From positions 13,275,700 through 13,339,699 of the forward strand of contig NC_081551.1 in NCBI RefSeq assembly GCF_901000735.1: DNA of 64,000 bases. Direction: 5' to 3'. The translations under genes were made by a program, and so were the position numbers. Shown piece after piece: positions 57,816 to 64,000 of the stretch. Under the pieces are notes generated by a model that was given only the letters and a program-made list of their open reading frames with translations, was not told the DNA's origin and searched no databases. Source of the DNA: Corylus avellana (lineage: Eukaryota > Streptophyta > Magnoliopsida > Fagales > Betulaceae). Numbering within the stretch: the first letter of the stretch is position 1; the number at the start of each line of letters is the position of its first letter.

Positions 57816-58634
57816 GTGGAGCTTAACATCTTTGACATCAATAAGCAGCCACTTGACCATGATGAGGTCCACAATGTGTGCTTAATTGAAGAGATAACTT
57901 ATGAGACTATGAGTGAGTTTAGCTTGGAGGACCCCGAGGTGGAGTGTTTTACTCAAGATAGGGATGATCTGGACCCTGGCAAGCTATTTGGTAAAGCTGG
58001 TATTTTGTATGAGCCTAGCATTGAGAATCCTGAGATGGAAAGCTTTACACAATCTATAGGTGATATTGACTTTTGTAGGTTAATTGAGCAGGCTGGGACT
58101 AGGTATGAGCCAAGCATTGAGGATCTTGAGGTGGAATTTTTTGCTCAACGTGGAGGTGATATGGACTTTGATAGGTTACTTGAGCCATCTGAGGTTGTGA
58201 GTGAGCAGGATATGGAGGACCCTGTGTTAGAATGCTTTGCTCAATTTGGATATGATCTGGACTTTGATGAAGTAATTGAGCAAGCTGAAGCCATTTTGGA
58301 TCCCATTTCTGCGATGCAGAAGGAGTGTGGTGAAACGACTGAGGTATCACTCCCAACACCATATTCATCAGCAGTTGAGCCGCTCAAGTTGATTTTTGAG
58401 AGCAAATGGGTTAGACCCATTCATGTGTGGCCTAAGTGGCCAAATGTGACCATGGGGAGGAAAAAAGATAACGAGTGGTTCTCCACTCAAGTTCAGACAG
58501 GATGGCAAGGGTGTATTGATTACAGCAAGATGAAAGCCATTACAAGGAAAGATCACTTCCCTCCCCAATTCATTGATCAGTCGGTGAAATGGTTAGCTGC
58601 ACATCCCGACTACTGTTATTCAAGCTACAATTAG
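57816..58634 (+). pseudogene. Acidic 32-residue repeat domain fused to RT stub
   Basis: 272 residues open. Residues about 33-160 are four tandem 31-32-residue repeats of the form E(D/N)PxxExF(T/A)Q-x4-D(L/I/M)D, then (K/R)L-x-EQAG-like, each ending (Y/S)E. The domain is strongly acidic. Residues about 228-272 (GCIDYSKMKAITRKDHF, PPQFIDQ, LAAHPDYC) match the start of gypsy reverse transcriptase (IDYRKLN..TRKDHFPLPFID) but stop before the catalytic YxDD region. Upstream, a gag-protease linker like KNAQYAKILQVFKQVRINIP is seen in another frame (57649-57885). It occupies the place of protease and RT in an autonomous relative. Function unknown. Confidence 0.7.
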
Positions 58635-60069
58635 TTTCCTTTGGATCCCGGCAAGCTAGAACACACCACTCTCACATTTGCCGTTGGTGCGTTTGCATAT
58701 GTTGCTTGCTGTCTAGACCATGCAATGCACCTGCTGTAGAAAGTCTGGCTGAAGACTGTAAACTTAGCGCTTGTGGGAGGCAACCCGTTGTTACGTTTAG
58801 TTTTTGTTGTCATTTGATGTGGTTTTGCTTGTTTTGTTTTTATTTTTATTGTGTTTTTCAGGAAATCTATCTGCCGTTCAAGTTTGGGGGAGCGTTCTCC
58901 TACGTTATACCTGACTTACTCTGCCCATCTGGTATTGTATTTCTGGACACATTGGGGACAATGTATCATTTTAGTTTGTGGGCGGGGTAGACATTTTTGT
59001 CTTTTTTCTTCTATTATTTTTGTTGTGTGTTTGTGTTAACAAAAAAAAAGAAGCTATGTTGTTGATTGAGCATGATTACATCATAATTGTGATTTATATA
59101 TCACTGGTCTGTTTAACATCTTGAACACTGCATGTCATTAGAAATCTGAGTTGTTTGACTCATTTGTTGGATTAGAGAGACTTCACTTGTCTGACTGTTT
59201 ATCACATGCACATTAGCATAGGATCTGTAAGGCATGAGATTTGACTTGAGGAGTGTGTATCTTGAGATTTGTAGGTTAATTTGGTGATGAAAACCTTGGC
59301 TTAAGAAAAAAAAAATCATTAGTTTGAGTTTCTAATTGAGTAACCGGACCTTGTACCTCACTCAGCATTTGAGTGTTTGTGTACAAAGATGAGAAATTCG
59401 AGTTGATTGATTGTATGACTAGTTAGGCTTCGTAGCTCTTTTTGAATTGAATCATTAAGCCCTTAGGGATGTTTCTACATCTAGTGCCCTAAAACCACCT
59501 GGTTTGGGAGTCACTGGCCCAACACACGCTACATAGGGCAATTAGAAGCTTAAGGGAGTCTAGCATTGCACAGCCTACACAAAAAAATATATTTGGACCT
59601 GTTGATTCAAGCCTTGGTTGTTTGTATTTGATTGCATTGCTATGAATTTTGGGGAACACAAGCTTTGAGAATAATTGAAACCTCATGAATCTATGTTAGT
59701 CTCACTTTACACTTATTGGAGCATGTGTTGTCTCAATTTTTGAGCTGTGAGTTGAGTGAATTTTGGATATCTTGATGATGTGATTGTTGTGTTCACCTTG
59801 TTAAACCTGCTCATAATGTATGAATCATGTGTTTGTGTAGAAATCCTTGTTTGTCAATAACATAGTGCCAAAAAATGTATGTTGGTATCATTGCTGTTAA
59901 AGCCTCATGAGACTTCACTCGTCCTCTAGGATGCCTAGGGGTCTAAAAGGCTTGTTGCATATACTAAATGCAACCGTCTCTCCCACGACAGCGGATTTAT
60001 GTTTCATTTTCTGTTATGTTTTTCATTTTGTTTTGTTAAGAGACTAGCAAAATGTAAGTTTGAGGTATT
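58635..60069 (+). other. Element A 3' noncoding region (copy 2)
   Basis: Holds the Athila/Tat-type motif GCGCTTGTGGGAGGCAAC near 58767-58784 and ends with a polypurine tract mutated to AAGTTTGAGGTATT. Frames here have no recognisable domain. Confidence 0.75.
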
Positions 60070-61227
60070 TGATAAGTGCCAAATGTCGCATATTTGGGCC
60101 CCTTAACTTGTATTTGTTAAAACCTTAGCTTTTTTAATTTATGATGTTTTTGGTTAATTTTGGTGTTTGAGTGTTTCGCAAGTCATTGAGAGAAAACTGC
60201 AGTCTTTGGTGTGGAAATGCACGAAGATATCGAAGAAGTGAAGAAGAAGCATTCTCTGAAAGTGCGCTCGAGCGCAGGGAGACTGCGATCAAGAGCACTC
60301 TCACAATCACCCGGACGCGCAGTGCCCAAGTGCTTTACCGCAGTAGCCCTGAAGACCCAAGTGCGCTCGAGCGCACCCCGAATGCGATCGAGCGCACTTA
60401 CGTTGACCTGGCAGCACCGAAACCTTAGACTTTTATTATTTATAGCATATTTTTCTATTGTAAACACACGTTGGGAGGCGCCGTTTAGAGCCTATTTTCG
60501 ACCTAGACTTGTTCTTGAGCTTTTCAGACGTTTTCCTTAGTAAGTTTTATGTTTGTTATGATTTCGATTGATTTGATTATGTCTTTTGTTATCATGAGAG
60601 GCTAAAACTTTCAACTAAGGTTGAAGATGAAGCCTTGTCATTGATTAGTTTTATGTTTTCATGTTTGGTCGTACAATTCTGACCTTAATGTAACGTATGT
60701 TCATTTCAATTCAATTATGTGACAAAATTGTGTTTGATTGTGCCGAAGTTGGATATTCGTTGTGTTTCATCCGATGGATACATTACATCTTTTGATTTAC
60801 TTTGGATATCCATTGTCTTTTGTGCAAAGCATGGATACATTGGATTTTTTGAACTAAATTAGATATGCATTGTCTTTTGTCAAATTGATGGATTCATTGA
60901 ATCTTTCAATAGGAACAATAGAACATGCGTAGGGTTTAATTGTTTGTTAGATTTATGAACTAAAACCTGAGAATATATGCTTTAATTTGGTGAGGTGGAT
61001 TCTAAAAACCTTAGTACCTTTTTATCATTCCATTTAATAGTTTTAATTTTAGTTTATTTTTATTTTGCACGACAAAAATCCCAAAATTCAGAACTGGGTA
61101 AAAATAAAATTAGTTTAGCGAAAATTTTATTTTTGCAACGCAATTCCCTAGGAATTGACCTCGCACTTGCACACACTATATTGCACACGACTCGTGTGCT
61201 TGTGAGTACAATTAAATTTGTACATCA
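60070..61227 (+). repeat. 3' LTR of element A, copy 2
   Basis: 1158 bp, TGATAAGTGCC to GTACATCA, same length as in copy 1. Palindromes AGTGCGCTCGAGCGCAG (60261-60277), GTGCGCTCGAGCGCAC (60361-60376) and ATGCGATCGAGCGCAC (60382-60397). Confidence 0.92.
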
Positions 61228-61232
61228 GGATT

Positions 61233-61780
61233 TGATAGGCCATAGGGAAGACGGATTGTACTACATCCTAGTTTAGTGTAATTTGGGGAGACAGTCTATG
61301 CTAACCAAAGATGGGTTACACTTATTCATTGATTGTATGTATCATGTTAATGAATTTGATAATTTATTCTTAGGGAAGATAGGTCGTACCGCATCTTAGT
61401 GGTTAGGTAAACGATCCGTGCCAACCGAAGATAGATTATGCTTATTCTTTAATAAGTTAGTTTCTTGTTTATTTATAACATGCATGGAATGAATTTCTGG
61501 ATTACATCTGATTAACCATTGTTGTGCGGATAGAGGTGAAGTCAATATCCTACACTTTCTCTTATATTTAATTCTCTTTTAATTTCATGCACTTTAGTTA
61601 CAAACCAAATCAATCAACCTTTGCATTAAGTTAATTTTAATTCTCATAAATTTGATAACAAAACCCCTGCAGTCCTTGAGGTTCGACACCCTCCCTTTAG
61701 CCTATCCTACAAGGATTTGTCCTATTGCAAGTGGTTATTTTTATTATTGATATATTTTTGAAAACAAAATCACCCCATTA
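61233..61780 (+). repeat. 3' LTR of element B, 3' portion
   Basis: Resumes the B LTR after element A (TGATAGGCCATAGGGAAG) and ends CACCCCATTA, a mutated CATCA end, directly before GCCAC. Confidence 0.9.
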
Positions 61781-64000
61781 GCCACTCTCATCCAATACAT
61801 GCATCTTTTGAATAAATTTGCATAAGTTGGACATAGTGAAATAAATTCCATATGGAATATGATCTTTTGATTTTTGTTTCATTAATTTTGTTTCTTTTTC
61901 TCTTTGAGAATGTTGGAAATGGTGTCCAAAACTCCAATTGATTAGATAATGTTTTAAATATTATGATAAAGAACAATAGACATATACGGATATATTCTCG
62001 CATGACATATATGTATGATTGTGTATTGTCCGATTATATGTATGTAAGATCCCTAAGATGCATTGTATTTGAGTGATGGTGTGTGTATCACATAAGATCA
62101 GACTCAAAGGTCCTTGCAACTTATAAAGTAATTGTTCGTAGTCGTAAATGGAATTTGGAACCCCATCGAGACTTTAACATATCGAACCTCGACGACTTGT
62201 CTTGGTTAGGAGAAGCAGGTAGGTTTCAGGTTGATATGTTGGGGTATTGGTAGGTTTTGGGCCATACACTGAACAGGACCATGTGAATTATCATTCGTTT
62301 ACTAATACTGTCTTAACAATGATGTTGGTATCAGCCACTCTCATCCAATACATGCATCTTTTGAATAAATTTGCACAAGTTGGACATAGTGAAATAAATT
62401 CCATATGGAATATGATCTTTTGATTTTTGTTTCACTAATTTTGTTTCTTGTTCTCTTTGAGAATGTTGGGAATGGTGTCCAAAACTCCAATTGATTGGAT
62501 AATGTTTTAAATATTATGATAAAGGATAATAGACATATACGGATATATTCTCGCATGACATATATGTATGATTGTGTATTGTCTGATTATACGTATGTAA
62601 GATCCCTAAGATTCATTGTATTTGAGTGATGGTGTGTATATCACATAAGATCATACTCAAAGGTCCTTGCAACTTATAAAGTAATTGTTTGTAGTCGTAA
62701 ATGGAATTTGGAACCCCATCGAGACTTTAACATATCGAACCTCGACGACTTGTCTTGGATAGGAGAAGCAGGTAGGCTTCAGGTTGATATGTTGGGGTAT
62801 TGGCAGGTTTTGGGCCATACACTGAACTGGGCCACGTGAGTTATCATTCGTTTACTAATACTGCCTTAACAATGATGTATGTGCATGGCAGCTTATAGTA
62901 TTTATTCTAAATCCTGAGAAGTTCTTTGAACTCAGATGTGAAGTGTAGATTACTTTAATGTATTAAAAGAGTGAGACCTATTAGCTGTCGATCTAATCGT
63001 GGTACATTGCGTGATCGCATGTAGCATTGTGGGAACACTAATTTCAAGAAGGAATCCAAATCCTTTGTCTAAGACATAGCGACAAGGAACATTCCCCTTG
63101 TTTTAGATTTAATGGGAAAGATTATCTTGAAGCTCAGGCTAGAGTGTTTTAGTAGATATGATTGAAACTTATGCATGTAAAAGGTGAGAATATTTGAAAT
63201 AAGGTACATAAGGATAATCATGAAGTTAAATCGGTGACTCAAGGAAATATGTAGTGAACAAAGTGATAGTATATAGACTTTGGTTTGACTAAGGAATGAT
63301 TCTATGGAGGGGTAACATACATAATAAGTACGTCACGAGGATTAATTGATTAAGTCAAAAATATTGATTAGAGTGTAGTCACAGTTATGTAGTGGTATTA
63401 ATTATGATTAAATAGAGTCATGTGATATGATCAATGTAGACATAGTCGCAGACCTATTAAGCTGATGATATTTTTTTTCCTTTGGGTCCCTCTTTGAGCT
63501 GATGTAAATTGACTTGTATAAATATTGGGCCTCAGTTATATTTATGTGTATTTACTTGGGATGTTTTATTATATAAAACATAGGCCAAAGAGATTTATTA
63601 ATCTAAAGGGCCAAGTTGGAAAAATTAGACTTAGGGAATTAAATAGAGCAATTGGGCTCATGATTTAATTCCTACAGGCTAAAGAATTAAACTAAGCTTT
63701 GGGCTTTTTGGTTTTAATTCTTGTAGCTAGTAAGTAAACTTTGGGCCCAGGAGAATTAAATCCAAAGGGCTAAAGTTATGTCTAAGGAGCATTGGGCTTG
63801 AGGATAAAACCCAAGCTCAAGTGCTAAACCAAGTGCTAGTCCCACATGGTTAAGAATCAGTTTTCTCCTGAGATCCCAGTAGTATAAATAGAGGTGCCAA
63901 GGAGAAGCAAAATACGACAATGAATTGAGTGTAGAAACACATCAGACTTACAGAAGAATTGAAAAACTATTTTCTCACTTCTGAAAGTAATACACTGCAA
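61781..64000 (+). repeat. Repeat I, copy 2, with a 553-bp tandem duplication
   Basis: Matches 5886-7549. The first part is present twice: 61781-62325 and 62334-62878, separated by TGGTATCA. Copy 1 has it once. A TATA-like TATAAATAG is at 63883-63891. No protein domain is recognised in the short minus-strand frames at 61788-62003 and 62341-62556, which are simply the two copies of one noncoding stretch. Runs off the window. Confidence 0.6.

Larger units (their letters stand above)
55190..61227 (+). mobile_element. Element A, copy 2: complete non-autonomous gypsy element
   Basis: Shortened 5' LTR, primer site, palindrome-rich leader, gag, acidic repeat domain with RT stub, 3' noncoding region with GCGCTTGTGGGAGGCAAC near 58767, polypurine tract, and a full 3' LTR. 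Exact GGATT duplication at 55185-55189 and 61228-61232. It has the same insertion site in a B LTR as copy 1. Confidence 0.93.
49530..61780 (+). mobile_element. Element B: gypsy (Athila/Tat-type) non-autonomous LTR element, interrupted by element A
   Basis: 5' LTR 49530-51092, primer site, truncated gag, 3' noncoding region, polypurine tract AAGTTTGGAGGTG, and a 3' LTR split into 54224-55189 and 61233-61780 by element A. GCCAC target duplication at 49525-49529 and 61781-61785. No pol. Confidence 0.9.

Noticed and set aside
61788..62556. Two similar 71-residue minus-strand frames suggesting a conserved small gene
   Set aside because: They are the two copies of the tandem duplication; in copy 1 the same region has a different, diverged frame, so there is no sign of selection.

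Overview
This window is eukaryotic, almost certainly the nuclear genome of a flowering plant. It is AT-rich and contains almost nothing but transposable elements stacked inside one another: Ty1/copia and Ty3/gypsy LTR elements, solo LTRs with 5-bp target duplications, Helitrons, Tourist-type and other MITEs, one tRNA-derived SINE and one LINE tail. The 3'-terminal signature GCGCTTGTGGGAGGCAAC, the PBS GGCGCCGTTGCCGGGG (complementary to the tRNA-Asp 3' end) and copia PBSs of the initiator-Met type are all plant hallmarks. I cannot name the species; a woody eudicot is a guess. Two runs of exactly 100 N are assembly gaps.

Layout. 1-7549: first copy of a >7.5 kb direct duplication, holding the 3' part of gypsy element A inside an LTR of element B, followed by unclassified repeat I. 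8250-9303: a GC-rich foldback transposon (J). 9307-12226: gag and 5' LTR of a copia element (G) on the minus strand. 12227-22236: MITEs, a SINE, two minisatellites, an LTR of family C and a copia LTR (E). 22242-29106: gypsy element D, minus strand, both LTRs and a 5-bp TSD, with a solo LTR of family C in its 3' LTR. 29425-31540 and 36765-39352: two large solo-LTR-like insertions (F). 32604-32861: the only host-gene-like exon, the C-terminus of an ARGLU1-like protein. 33799-35217: a solo LTR (H) carrying a Tourist MITE. 35841-41979: two Helitrons in tandem, the first hit by a LINE and by an F LTR. 42576-43949: a solo C LTR. 43955-47164: a Tork-like copia remnant whose LTR carries heat-shock-element-like repeats. 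48178-49529: 3' LTR and 3' end of a second G element. 49530-61780: element B, interrupted by a complete element A (55190-61227). 61781-64000: repeat I again.

How it fits together. Families A, B, C and D share the outer bases of their LTRs. A, B and D also share the PPT neighbourhood, the tRNA-Asp-type primer site and clusters of a short CG-rich palindrome. None shown here has a usable pol: A keeps gag, an acidic 32-residue repeat domain and a stub of reverse transcriptase, while B and D keep only the part of gag from the zinc knuckle onward. They read as a guild of non-autonomous Athila/Tat-type elements moved by a partner that is not in the window. The same A-in-B insertion, with the same GGATT target site, occurs at both ends, so A and B inserted before a large duplication or composite copying event. 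I found no prokaryotic genes, CRISPR arrays, virus-like capsid or movement genes, or complete host gene. I did not find a clearly new molecular system; the most unusual signals are the shared palindrome clusters, the heat-element array, the foldback J and the acidic repeat domain.
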